64,000 nucleotides of DNA from the NCBI GenBank assembly GCA_002423435.1, contig DIWE01000008.1, positions 1 to 64,000 on the forward strand, in the 5' to 3' direction. The notes below the pieces were generated by a model. The model was not told the DNA's origin. It was given only the letters and a program-made list of their open reading frames with translations, and made no database searches. Position numbers and translations under genes: made by a program. Positions 18,128 to 27,051 of the stretch are shown piece after piece. Positions within the stretch are counted from its first letter, which is position 1; each line of letters starts with the position of its first letter. This DNA is from Clostridiales bacterium UBA6114. Its GTDB lineage: Bacteria; Bacillota; Clostridia; Oscillospirales; Butyricicoccaceae.

Positions 18128-19321
18128 TTATTTGTCGAGCAGGCAGGCGATTCCCGGCAGCTCAATCCCCTCCAAAAATTCCAGCGAGGCGCCGCCTCCG
18201 GTAGAAATATGGGTCATCCTGTCTGAATAACCAAGCTTTTTTACGGCGGAAACGGAATCCCCGCCCCCGATGATTGAAATAACGCCCTTCTCGTTTGCGA
18301 TCGCTTCCGCTATGGCGGAGGTACCCTTCGAGAAATTCTCAAATTCAAACACGCCCATCGGCCCGTTCCAGATCACGGTCCCGGCGCCCTTGATCGCATC
18401 GCAATAGCTCTTGATCGTTTTGGGCCCGATGTCAAGCCCCATTTTGCCCTCCGGGATGCTCTCGTCCGGCGTGACGGCAAACGGCGCGTCGGCCGAGAAG
18501 GAGTCGGCGGCGAGCGAATCCTTCGGCAGCAAGAACTTTACACCCTTTTCCCCGGCCTTTTTGATCATCTCGCGGGCATAATCGAGCTTGTCCTCTTCCA
18601 GAAGCGACTTGCCGATTTCAAAGCCTTCGGCTTTTAAGAAGGTATAGCCCATGCCGCCGCCGATGATGATCGCGTCACACTTTTCAAGCAGATTGTTGAT
18701 GACGCCGATCTTGTCGGAAACCTTGGCGCCGCCCAGGATAGCGACCAGGGGCCGGCGGGGATTTTCGAGCGCCCCGCCCATGACGGTGATCTCTTTCTGG
18801 ATCAGGAATCCGCATACGGCGGGAAGATAGTCCGCAACACCGGCGGTCGAGGCGTGCGCGCGGTGCGCGGTTCCGAAAGCGTCGTTTACATAGATCTCGG
18901 CAAGGGAGGCGAGCTCTTTTGCAAATCCCGGGTCGTTTTTCTCCTCCTCCGCATGGAAACGGACATTCTCCAGAAGGACGGCCTCCCCCTCCTTTACGGA
19001 CTGCGCGAGGCTTTTGGCGCTTTCACCGATTACGTCGGAGGCAAGCTTTACCGGAAAGCCCAGATGCTTCGAAAGCGATTCGGCAACAGGCTTTAAGGAA
19101 TACTTCATGTCGAACTTGCCCTTCGGACGCCCGAGATGCGAACAGAGGATCACCCTTGCCCGATTGTCCAGAAGGTATTTAATTGTCGGAAGCGATGCTA
19201 CGATTCGTTTATCATTCGTAATGGCCCCGTTTTCGTCCTGCGGCACGTTGAAATCGCAGCGGACCAGGACTTTTTTACCCTTCACATCGATATCTTCCAC
19301 GCTCTTTTTGCTGTACTTCAT
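18128..19321 (-). CDS. pgk: Phosphoglycerate kinase
   Basis: ATP-forming step of lower glycolysis; 397 residues, normal length. N-domain motifs RCDFNVP, SHLGRPKG and the GTAHRAHAST region bind 3-phosphoglycerate. C-domain motifs GGAKVSDK, the hinge WNGPMGVFE and GGGDS bind nucleotide. First gene of pgk-tpiA-gpmI, with a good sigma-A promoter about 65-95 bases upstream. No gap gene lies upstream here. Confidence 0.97.
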   Translation of the reverse strand: MKYSKKSVEDIDVKGKKVLVRCDFNVPQDENGAITNDKRIVASLPTIKYLLDNRARVILCSHLGRPKGKFDMKYSLKPVAESLSKHLGFPVKLASDVIGESAKSLAQSVKEGEAVLLENVRFHAEEEKNDPGFAKELASLAEIYVNDAFGTAHRAHASTAGVADYLPAVCGFLIQKEITVMGGALENPRRPLVAILGGAKVSDKIGVINNLLEKCDAIIIGGGMGYTFLKAEGFEIGKSLLEEDKLDYAREMIKKAGEKGVKFLLPKDSLAADSFSADAPFAVTPDESIPEGKMGLDIGPKTIKSYCDAIKGAGTVIWNGPMGVFEFENFSKGTSAIAEAIANEKGVISIIGGGDSVSAVKKLGYSDRMTHISTGGGASLEFLEGIELPGIACLLDK

Positions 19322-19385
19322 TTCGTCACTTCCTTACTTGTTGATATCATGCCGTATTTTGCGGCATATTCACCAAATCCCGTAC

Positions 19386-19414
19386 ATTATATTATCAAAA
19401 TGTTAAAAAAGCAA
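19386..19414 (-). promoter_or_regulatory. Predicted sigma-A promoter of pgk-tpiA-gpmI
   Basis: On the minus strand TTGCTT, 17 bases, then a perfect TATAAT, about 65 bases before the pgk ATG. Spacing and hexamers fit a housekeeping promoter. Confidence 0.65.
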
Positions 19415-19454
19415 TGTGCATTTCTCCAAATATTGTTGCTAGAACCGGCGGATT

Positions 19455-20345
19455 CTATGCTTTTCTTTTTTCGCCGTAGAATGCGAGGGCAATCGAATGG
19501 GGTCCGCTGTTGGTCGTGACGGACGGTCCGATCGCGACCCGTCGCACGGCCATCGCCCCGATCTGCTCCATGACAAGCTGTTCCGCTTTCTTCATCTGTG
19601 CCTCGGGAATATCCGAATAGAGCAGAATCACCGTCTGTTTATCAGGCTCCCGGATGCGTTTTTTCACATGTTCTATGATCCTCGGGACCAGGGCCTGATC
19701 CCCTCTGACCTTGTCGAACACCGTGACCGCCCCGTCGATGACGTGGGAAATCGGCTTTAACCCGAGCGCCTCCCCGACAAAGGCGGCGCCGCCCGATATC
19801 CGCCCGCTTTTTTTCAGGTGTTTTAAGTTGTAAACCGCCAAAAAGGCCTCCACTCTCGAAATTCTGTCCTCGGCGTCTTGTACGATTTCCTCAAATGCCG
19901 CGCCCTGGTCGCGCATCTTCGCGCAGTGCACCGCGATTTGGCCGTAAATATACGAATAGGAGCGCGAATCCAGCATCTCAATGCGCATCGCTTTCCCGCA
20001 GTCGGCGTAAAAAAGCTCCCGCGCGGTGCAGCCGGCGGCATAAGTGCCCGAGCCCTTCGAATTGATCAGCATGCAAAGCACATGGGTGTACCCCTCGCCG
20101 CGCGCCTTCCGGAACGCCTCCAGGTACAAATTCGGCGCCACCTGCGCCGTGGTCGGGATTTCGTCCGTGCTCTTTAGAAGCTCCCAGTATTCCTCCGGCG
20201 TGATGTCGTAAAACTCGGCGTACGTTTTATTGCCGCAGCTCACCATAACGGGCAGAATCACAATCCCGTAACGCTCGGCCTCTTCTTTGGGGATATCGCC
20301 GGGCGAATCGCATATAATCAGAATTTTTTCCTTCAAATTTTTCAC
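19455..20345 (-). CDS. DegV family protein (fatty-acid binding)
   Basis: 296 residues matching the two-domain DegV fold: the N-terminal ICDSPGDIP, the lipid-site segment TTAQVAPNLYLEAF, the LINSKGSGTYAAG and MLDSRSYSYIYGQ regions, and the KKSGRISGG motif. In Gram-positives, FakB-type members present fatty acids to the kinase FakA; other DegV proteins have unproved roles. No fakA partner lies nearby, so the exact role is open. Transcribed after trmL, 15 bases apart. Confidence 0.88.
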   Translation of the reverse strand: MKNLKEKILIICDSPGDIPKEEAERYGIVILPVMVSCGNKTYAEFYDITPEEYWELLKSTDEIPTTAQVAPNLYLEAFRKARGEGYTHVLCMLINSKGSGTYAAGCTARELFYADCGKAMRIEMLDSRSYSYIYGQIAVHCAKMRDQGAAFEEIVQDAEDRISRVEAFLAVYNLKHLKKSGRISGGAAFVGEALGLKPISHVIDGAVTVFDKVRGDQALVPRIIEHVKKRIREPDKQTVILLYSDIPEAQMKKAEQLVMEQIGAMAVRRVAIGPSVTTNSGPHSIALAFYGEKRKA

Positions 20346-20360
20346 CGCCGTCGCTTAAAC

Positions 20361-20855
20361 TCATTCGTTGCCGCCATCGAAATAGGCGCTTTCCTTCAAA
20401 AGGCCGGGAAACGCAAGCTGCCTGAGCGCTTCATAGGCCAAAACGGCGACGGAGTTTGAAAGATTTAAGCTTCTCGCCCCCTCCACCATCGGAATCCGCA
20501 CGCAGCTTTTCATATTCTTTTGGATGAGATTCTCCGGAAGGCCCGCGGTTTCCTTGCCGAACAGGATAAAATCTTCATCCTTAAAATGGAAGTCACAATA
20601 ATTATATTGGGCTTTGGTCGTGGAAAATACAAATCTTGCGCCTTTGTTGATCTCAAAAAATTCGTTTAAGCCTTCGTAGATCCTGACGTCGAGCAGATGC
20701 CAGTAATCAAGTCCCGAGCGCTTCATTTTTTTATCGTCGAGAAGAAAGCCGAGCGGCTTTATCAGATGCAGCCTTGAATTCGTCGCGGCGCAGGTTCGCG
20801 CGATATTCCCCGTGTTTTGAGGGATTTCCGGTTCCACCAGGACAATATTGAGCAT
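20361..20855 (-). CDS. trmL: tRNA (cytidine/uridine-2'-O-)-methyltransferase TrmL
   Basis: 164-residue SPOUT methyltransferase that methylates the wobble ribose (position 34) of certain tRNA-Leu. The knot motifs are visible: VEPEIPQNTGNIARTC at the start, LFGKETAGLPENL, and the C-terminal VRIPMVEGARSLNLSNSVAV, which binds SAM. Length and order match TrmL rather than the longer TrmH/RlmB. Confidence 0.93.
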   Translation of the reverse strand: MLNIVLVEPEIPQNTGNIARTCAATNSRLHLIKPLGFLLDDKKMKRSGLDYWHLLDVRIYEGLNEFFEINKGARFVFSTTKAQYNYCDFHFKDEDFILFGKETAGLPENLIQKNMKSCVRIPMVEGARSLNLSNSVAVLAYEALRQLAFPGLLKESAYFDGGNE

Positions 20856-20961
20856 TGAAAAAAGGTCCTCTCCAAAAAATCATGAGGTCGCTTTGCGCAG
20901 CTTCCGACAGCCGCGCGCAAAGCCGCGAAGCACGGTGTTCGTCCCGCGTCTGCCGGTCTCC

Positions 20962-21963
20962 TCATTGCTTTGCCGTTTCGCCCTCGGGAGCGGCGACAAG
21001 CTTCGCTGCGTCGACCGACAATATCTGTCCGATCGTCGACGAGGGAACGGTTGAAACGGTTTTCGAGCCCTCGCGCATGACGTAATAGCTTGCTTTGTCC
21101 TCGGTCGTGCCGCCGATCAGGATCGTGTACTCGCCGTCTTTTGTCGAGACGGTCAGCCTTGCCGCGCCCTGCGAGAGCCCGTAGGCGGAGAGGTCCTGCG
21201 GCATGTCTAAAAAGACGCTCCCGGCGGTGTAAAGCGCCGAAATCGGACTAAAGAGATTCGACTGCAGGTATTCGCCGTCCGCCTCGCCTTCCCTTGGCTT
21301 TGTGACGAGGAATTTCGGCTCGGCCGTCTCCTTCTCGTCCCGTTTTATTTCGATTTCTTCACCGTTTTTACGCAGATCAATATAATTGATTTCCTCCTCC
21401 GGCTTTGCCATTGAAGGGATCAAAGGCTCGTCCCTGTAGAAATACAGGTTTTTTTTGAGCTTGTCGCCCGAATAGATATCGACCGTGTACACGGTGTCGC
21501 CGCCTTCGAGCATGATATAGTAGCCGTCGGCAAACGCGGTCTGATCGCCGACGAGGATCTCGTCGGACGTGCCGTCTTTATAGCTTACGTCGACAACGGC
21601 GGCGGGCTTTTCAAGGCCGTATGCGGACAGATCGGCCGGGCTTTTTTCAACCGTTTTCTCCGCCTTGAGATTGGACACGAGCGAAAAGGTCCCTTCAAGC
21701 TGCAAGCGGTCGAACTGAAACTCCTCCGGATAATCCCTGACCGTATAAACGTGGTCCTGCCCCTGTCCCGAGGCGTCTATGGTAAACGCGTCTTCCCCCG
21801 GCAAAGCTACGGTAACGTAGCTTAGATCTTCGGAACTTTTTTGGATAATATACGTGTCCGGCGGGGCGGTCTCCTTGGGAGGAAGGATTCTCAGGACAAA
21901 ATATCCGGCGGCGAGCACCGCGACGGCCGCAAACGCGATAACGACCTGACGTTTTCTTTTCAT
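20962..21963 (-). CDS. DUF4340 domain membrane-anchored protein
   Basis: 333 residues from ATG 21,963, which overlaps the upstream gene's TAA (TAATG) and follows an AGGAGGAG site. One N-terminal membrane anchor (about 8-25), then an extracytoplasmic region with repeated DUF4340-like units (LSAYGLEKPAAVVDVSYKDG at about 120-140 and LSAYGLSQGAARLTVSTKDG near 285-305), ending in a Pro/Glu tail. DUF4340 proteins commonly follow GldG-like proteins. With the next three genes it forms an exporter-like complex of unknown substrate. Confidence 0.85.
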   Translation of the reverse strand: MKRKRQVVIAFAAVAVLAAGYFVLRILPPKETAPPDTYIIQKSSEDLSYVTVALPGEDAFTIDASGQGQDHVYTVRDYPEEFQFDRLQLEGTFSLVSNLKAEKTVEKSPADLSAYGLEKPAAVVDVSYKDGTSDEILVGDQTAFADGYYIMLEGGDTVYTVDIYSGDKLKKNLYFYRDEPLIPSMAKPEEEINYIDLRKNGEEIEIKRDEKETAEPKFLVTKPREGEADGEYLQSNLFSPISALYTAGSVFLDMPQDLSAYGLSQGAARLTVSTKDGEYTILIGGTTEDKASYYVMREGSKTVSTVPSSTIGQILSVDAAKLVAAPEGETAKQ

Positions 21964-23408
21964 TACAGGTTTCTCCTCCTGCGCCACTGGTAAAACCCAA
22001 TGACGGCGACAAAGAGCGGGATCACGGCGGCCAGCACAACGGCCAGCACAAACGCCACCGATCCGGTCATGTTCATCTGGGGAGAGATCAGCTTTTTCGG
22101 GGTTATCAGGACCGAGTCGCCCTGCTCGTCGAGGTAGCTGAACGCATTGACGAAGAAGTAGGAATTCAGGATACCCGGGGTGTTCAGATACTCGTCGTTT
22201 ATCATCACCGACGAGCCGAGGAACAATATCCTGGAGTTTTGCGCCGCGCCATCGGCGCCGGTCTGCGTCATCTGGGAGAGCGCGCCGACGACAAACTGCC
22301 CCTCCTCGTCATCCGGGGATTTATCAAACGAATCGATGCCCGCCTCATCGGTGTATGCCTTGCCGTAGCCCTTGGTGCTTGTGACGAGGGCCGGGACCAC
22401 TGTGGCGCCGGTCTCGCCGTCCGGCGGAAGAAGTTCGATCTGACGTGCAAACGGCGTGAGAATCGGCGTGTCCGCCCTGCTCAGAAGCGTCTGCGTAAGC
22501 TCGCTGTCGGTCGGGTACGGAGCGATCTGGAGCGGATGGCCTATCGTTCGGGAGGAGTCGAAAACGGCCACCTTCGGGAACCTGACGCCCCATTTCTCAA
22601 AATACGCCTCCAGGTTTGAAACGGTAGGCGTGGTGGTGCCGGCAAGGAAGATCATATCGCCGCCTTTTTTCAAGTACTGGTCGAGTTTTTCGATTTCCTC
22701 CCCGGAAAAATCGACCGCCGGCGCCCCCTCGATCAGAAGGGACACGTCTTCCGGCACGGACTCCATCGCGAGATTGATCGTATCTACATCGTAATTCGAC
22801 TGGGTCAAAAGCGACATAAACGCGTTTGAGATCTGCTCGTTGTGCCCGCTTATGATCAGCGCTTTCGGCAGACTCTCCCGCGTCACAAGATTAATGGCGG
22901 ACGTAAGCTTCTGTTCCGCCGCAATACCTTCAATATAATTTGCGCCCGACTGGTCCGCGCTGGTTTCGAAAAGCGATGCCAAGCCGATCGACTCGTGGCG
23001 CTTTTCGCTCTCTATGAGCAGATCGTTCATAGAAAGCGTGAGATCGCTGTAGCTTTTGGTAAACGCGGGGTTCTTGTACGGGTCCACATATTGAACCTTC
23101 AGGCTCCCGTTCGACGCGCTCTGATATCTTTTTAGAATCTCGCTGATAATACCCGTGATCGAATCGGCGGCAAACGTCGCCTCGTCGGCGACCACCGTGA
23201 TCGTCACCGGGGTCTTAAGACCGCCGAGCATCGATATTGTCTCGTTGGAAAGCTCATAGATATTGGTTTTCGTCATGTCGTATTTCAAGGAAAACCGGTC
23301 GGTCAGCGTGCCCGCTACCAGGTTTATCAAAATCGCGCCCGCTATGACAAGCACCGTAAGTAAAACCGACCACGAACCGATTTTCGCTCTTGCGGACAGT
23401 TTTTTCAT
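21963..23408 (-). CDS. GldG-family ABC-associated membrane protein
   Basis: 481 residues from ATG 23,408 (six bases after GGGAGGAGG; an ATG at 23,414 abuts that site and is unlikely). An N-terminal membrane segment (about 11-33), a large extracytoplasmic ABC_transp_aux domain (VDPYKNPAF, LLIEGAPAVDFSGEEIEKLDQYLKKGG, typical of GldG/IFT52-like folds) and a C-terminal membrane segment (about 450-472). In Bacteroidetes GldG acts with GldA/GldF; in Clostridia these operons are common but functionally unproved. Confidence 0.87.
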   Translation of the reverse strand: MKKLSARAKIGSWSVLLTVLVIAGAILINLVAGTLTDRFSLKYDMTKTNIYELSNETISMLGGLKTPVTITVVADEATFAADSITGIISEILKRYQSASNGSLKVQYVDPYKNPAFTKSYSDLTLSMNDLLIESEKRHESIGLASLFETSADQSGANYIEGIAAEQKLTSAINLVTRESLPKALIISGHNEQISNAFMSLLTQSNYDVDTINLAMESVPEDVSLLIEGAPAVDFSGEEIEKLDQYLKKGGDMIFLAGTTTPTVSNLEAYFEKWGVRFPKVAVFDSSRTIGHPLQIAPYPTDSELTQTLLSRADTPILTPFARQIELLPPDGETGATVVPALVTSTKGYGKAYTDEAGIDSFDKSPDDEEGQFVVGALSQMTQTGADGAAQNSRILFLGSSVMINDEYLNTPGILNSYFFVNAFSYLDEQGDSVLITPKKLISPQMNMTGSVAFVLAVVLAAVIPLFVAVIGFYQWRRRRNL

Positions 23409-23423
23409 CGTCATCCTCCTCCC

Positions 23424-24128
23424 TTACGACCAGCGCTTCTTTTCCAGCACCCGGGCGGTGAGGAAAAGAAAGACCGCTGTCAGCGACAGGTAGTAAACGA
23501 TGTTGTCCAGGGAAAAGAGCCCCAATGAGAAATCGGAATACCGTGTAAACATGGAAAAGAAGTTGATCAGGTCTCTAAGCCAGGTGTGTGTCGTGCTCTG
23601 GGCCTGCGCTCCAAGGATATTGATCGCGAGAAACGTCCCGATACTCGAAAAAACCGAGACGATCTGGTTTTCCGTCAGCGACGAAATAAAAAGCCCGATC
23701 GAAATAAACGAGCCCGCGGAAAAAAGAATGGCGATATAGTTGCCGACGATGCCGGCGACATCGGGTGAGCCGTAAACGAAAACGACGACGACATAAAGGA
23801 GCGTCCCCGAAAGGCACACGGCGAATATGCAAAGCGCCGCGAAAAACTTTCCCAGCACGATGCCGCCCACCGAAACCGGGGACGTCAGAAGCAGCTGGTC
23901 GGTCTTCATCTTGTATTCCTCTGAAAAAAGCCTCATCGTCAGAATAGGCGCCATAAATATCAGTATGAACGAAATCAGATTGAACATCGAGCTAAGCTCG
24001 GAATAGGCGGGCATCAGATTAAAGATCGTGAAATACATGCCCATCACGATTAAGAACCCGCCGACCAGGACGTATCCGATCGGGGAGGTAAAAAAAGCCC
24101 TGAAATCCCTCTTGAAAATCGCAATCAT
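23424..24128 (-). CDS. ABC transporter permease (GldF/ABC-2 type)
   Basis: 234 residues with six predicted membrane segments, e.g. YVLVGGFLIVMGMYFTIF, FILIFMAPILTMRL and ILFSAGSFISIGLFIS. The short SEEYKMKTDQLLLTSPV stretch is typical of ABC-2 permeases of the GldF/NosY type. The ATG overlaps the upstream ATPase gene stop by four bases; the GldG-like gene follows after 15 bases. It forms the membrane part of the four-gene exporter. Confidence 0.9.
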   Translation of the reverse strand: MIAIFKRDFRAFFTSPIGYVLVGGFLIVMGMYFTIFNLMPAYSELSSMFNLISFILIFMAPILTMRLFSEEYKMKTDQLLLTSPVSVGGIVLGKFFAALCIFAVCLSGTLLYVVVVFVYGSPDVAGIVGNYIAILFSAGSFISIGLFISSLTENQIVSVFSSIGTFLAINILGAQAQSTTHTWLRDLINFFSMFTRYSDFSLGLFSLDNIVYYLSLTAVFLFLTARVLEKKRWS

Positions 24129-25084
24129 TCGCCTGTCTCCTTCTCCGTGCCGGTCTCGTCCGCCGTAAGCTTCAGGAAAATGTCCTCAAGGCTCAGATCG
24201 ATCGGCTTCATCATCAGGATCGGAAGCCGCGCGTCCGAAAGCCTCAGAAACACCGCCTGCCTCACATCCGAATCGGGCAGCCCCTCGATGATATAGTCAT
24301 ATGCCCCGGGCTCGCTTTGACCCGTCATTTCAATGTTTTTGGCGCCCGGAAGCCCGGAAAGCGCCGACAGGATCCGATCGTTTTCGCCCAGCACGCGCAG
24401 CATCAGCCTGCGTTCGCCGGAAAGAGCGGCGGACAGATTGTGCGGCGAATCGTTCGCCACAATCTGTCCGTTGTTTATGACGAGGACGCGCTCGCAGACC
24501 GCCTGGACCTCCGAGAGGATATGGCTTGACAGGATGACCGTCCGGCTCTTGCCGAGCTCCTTGATCATATTGCGGATCTCAATAATCTGCTTCGGGTCGA
24601 GCCCGACCGTCGGCTCGTCCAGAATCAAAACGTCCGGGTTCCCGATCAGCGCCTGCGCGAGTCCGACGCGCTGCCGATAGCCCTTCGACAGATTCCTGAT
24701 CATCCGCTCCGTGACGTCGAAAATGCCGACCATTTCGCAGACGTCGCTCAAATGCTCCGCCCTGGGCGCCGACGCCTTCTTTAAGTCATATACGAAATGG
24801 AGATACTCCGCGACGGTCATGTCCATATAAAGCGGCGGCTGCTCGGGAAGATAGCCAATGTGCCGCCTGACCGCCATGGGCTCCTCTAAAACATCCATGC
24901 CGTCGACCTTGATATCGCCCTCGCTTGCCGATAAGTAGCCGGTAATGATATTCATGGTCGTCGACTTTCCCGCGCCGTTCGGCCCGAGAAAACCCACGAT
25001 TTCGCCGTCGTTGATCGTAAAGCACAGATCGTCGACGGCGCGCTTTTTTCCGTAAAGCTTGGTAAGATTCCTTACTTCAATCAT
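24125..25084 (-). CDS. ABC transporter ATP-binding protein (GldA-like)
   Basis: 319 residues from ATG 25,084 (MIEVRNLTKLYG; SD AAAGGGA); an upstream in-frame start at 25,138 adds 18 unlikely residues. Walker A GPNGAGKST, Q-loop YLPEQPPLY, signature LSKGYRQR, Walker B VLILDEPTVGLD, H-loop SSHIL; then a C-terminal accessory domain as in gliding/Nos-type ATPases. First gene of the exporter operon. Confidence 0.93.
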   Translation of the reverse strand: MIEVRNLTKLYGKKRAVDDLCFTINDGEIVGFLGPNGAGKSTTMNIITGYLSASEGDIKVDGMDVLEEPMAVRRHIGYLPEQPPLYMDMTVAEYLHFVYDLKKASAPRAEHLSDVCEMVGIFDVTERMIRNLSKGYRQRVGLAQALIGNPDVLILDEPTVGLDPKQIIEIRNMIKELGKSRTVILSSHILSEVQAVCERVLVINNGQIVANDSPHNLSAALSGERRLMLRVLGENDRILSALSGLPGAKNIEMTGQSEPGAYDYIIEGLPDSDVRQAVFLRLSDARLPILMMKPIDLSLEDIFLKLTADETGTEKETGE

Positions 25085-25240
25085 TCTTTCGCATCCCTTT
25101 TCTCCGCGCGTTAGACTTAAAAACGGCTCCGGATGCATTCCGCGTGGGAAATCCAGCCGGATTTTAGGTTTTTTGTCCGAAAGATCAAAGGTATTTTAAC
25201 ACACCGCATAAAACAGGATGTTACGGAAATGTAAAATTGT

Positions 25241-27022
25241 TCAATTCTGGATATTCACCGAAATCGACAGCTCCTTGAGCTGTTTTTCATCGACCGGAGC
25301 GGGGCAGAGCGTCATGAGCTCGGACGCGTTTTGCACCTTGGGAAAGGCGATGACGTCGCGTATGGAATCCCTGCCGGAAAGGAGCATGCACAGCCTGTCG
25401 AGCCCGTACGCGAGGCCGCCGTGCGGCGGCGCCCCGTATGAAAACGCCTCCAGCAGATGGCCGAAGCGCTCCTTTGCCTCCTCGGGTGAAAACCCGAGCG
25501 CCTCAAACATCGCTGTCTGGAGTGCTGTGTCATGGATTCTGATCGAGCCGCCGCCGAGCTCCGTGCCGTTTAAGACGATGTCGTACGCCTTCGAGCGGAC
25601 CTGCCCGGGGTCGGTTTTAAGAAGGGAAACGTCCTCGTCATTGGGCGCTGTGAACGGATGGTGAAGCGCGACAAAGCGCTTTTCCTCCTCGCTGTATTCG
25701 AGAAGCGGAAAATCGGTGACCCACAGAAGCTTGTAGTCGCCCGGCTTTATCAGTCCCAGCCGCCTCGCGATCTCGCACCGGAGGCTGCCGAGCGCGGTAA
25801 GCACCGTCTGCTCGTCCCTGTCCGCGATTGCGAGGACGAGATCCCCCTTTGAGGCGCCGGCCCGCTCCAAAATCGCCGCGGTTTCCGTATCCTTCAGGAA
25901 CTTCGCGAAGCTTGAGGTGGTTTCCTCCGCCATCCGGTACCACGCGAGCCCTTTTGCACGGTAAGTCTTGACAAATTCGGAAAGCGCGTCGATCTCCTTG
26001 CGCGTGAATTTGGATGCCCCTCCGGGGACGTTGATCAGGCGCACGGTGCCGCCGCCCGCGACGGCATCGGAGAACACCTTGAAACCGCAGCTTGCTGCGA
26101 TATCGGAGATGTCCCTGATCTCAAGGCCGAAACGCAGGTCGGGCTTGTCCGAGCCGTATCTGTCCATCGCCTCGCGCCAGGTGATGCGCGGCAACGGCAG
26201 CAGAAGCTCGACCGATAGGACTTCCTCAAAAACGCGTTTAAGGAACCCCTCGTTTACCGAAATGACATCGTCGACGCCGACAAAGGACATCTCGAGGTCG
26301 ATCTGGGTAAATTCCGGCTGGCGGTCCGCTCGCAAATCCTCGTCCCGGAAGCACCGGACGATCTGCATGTAGCGGTCGACGCCCGCGATCATCAGAATCT
26401 GCTTATATTGCTGGGGCGACTGGGGCAGCGCGTAAAATTTACCCGGATGCACGCGGCTCGGCACGAGATAATCCCTCGCGCCCTCCGGCGTCGATTTTGT
26501 CAGCATCGGGGTCTCGATCTCCAGAAAGCCCTCCCCGTCGAAATAGCTTCTCGCAATCTGCGTCACCCTGTGGCGCAGCCTGAGAGACTGCTGAAGCGAC
26601 GGGCGCCGGAGATCCAGATACCGGTATTTCAGGCGAAGCTGGTCGTTTACCTCGATGTCGTCGCTGATTTCAAACGGCGGCGTCTCCGATTTTGAAAGGA
26701 TCTCGATTCCGTCCGCCAGCACCTCGACGCTCCCGGTCGGGAGCTTCGGGTTTTTCGACGCGCGGGGGCGCACCGCGCCGGAAATCTTAAGCACATACTC
26801 GGCCCGGACCGTAAACGCCGTGCGAAACAGCTCGGCGTTGTCCGATTCGTCGAATACGCACTGAACGATCCCCTCGCGGTCGCGCAGATCGATAAAAATC
26901 AGGCCGCCCAAGTCGCGCATTTTCGAAACCCATCCGCAAAGGACGACCCGCTTGCCCACATCGGCCTCTCGCAGGGCTCCGCAATAGCTCGTGCGTCCGA
27001 ATTCTTTATTGCTTTCCGTCAT
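25241..27022 (-). CDS. aspS: Aspartate--tRNA ligase (clostridial copy)
   Basis: 593 residues, full bacterial type. OB-fold anticodon domain (CGWVSKMRDLGG, FIDLRDREGIVQCVF), YRYLDLRR, motif 2 with FRDEDLRADRQPEFTQIDLEMSF, the GAD insertion domain in the middle, and motif 3 GLAYGLDRLCMLL with the SIRDVIAFPK tail. Lies 29 bases after hisS. It is the second aspS in the window and the only complete one; the copy at 1-407 is a different lineage. Confidence 0.97.
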   Translation of the reverse strand: MTESNKEFGRTSYCGALREADVGKRVVLCGWVSKMRDLGGLIFIDLRDREGIVQCVFDESDNAELFRTAFTVRAEYVLKISGAVRPRASKNPKLPTGSVEVLADGIEILSKSETPPFEISDDIEVNDQLRLKYRYLDLRRPSLQQSLRLRHRVTQIARSYFDGEGFLEIETPMLTKSTPEGARDYLVPSRVHPGKFYALPQSPQQYKQILMIAGVDRYMQIVRCFRDEDLRADRQPEFTQIDLEMSFVGVDDVISVNEGFLKRVFEEVLSVELLLPLPRITWREAMDRYGSDKPDLRFGLEIRDISDIAASCGFKVFSDAVAGGGTVRLINVPGGASKFTRKEIDALSEFVKTYRAKGLAWYRMAEETTSSFAKFLKDTETAAILERAGASKGDLVLAIADRDEQTVLTALGSLRCEIARRLGLIKPGDYKLLWVTDFPLLEYSEEEKRFVALHHPFTAPNDEDVSLLKTDPGQVRSKAYDIVLNGTELGGGSIRIHDTALQTAMFEALGFSPEEAKERFGHLLEAFSYGAPPHGGLAYGLDRLCMLLSGRDSIRDVIAFPKVQNASELMTLCPAPVDEKQLKELSISVNIQN

Positions 27023-27051
27023 TTCTATACCTCATTATACCATGTGTATTT

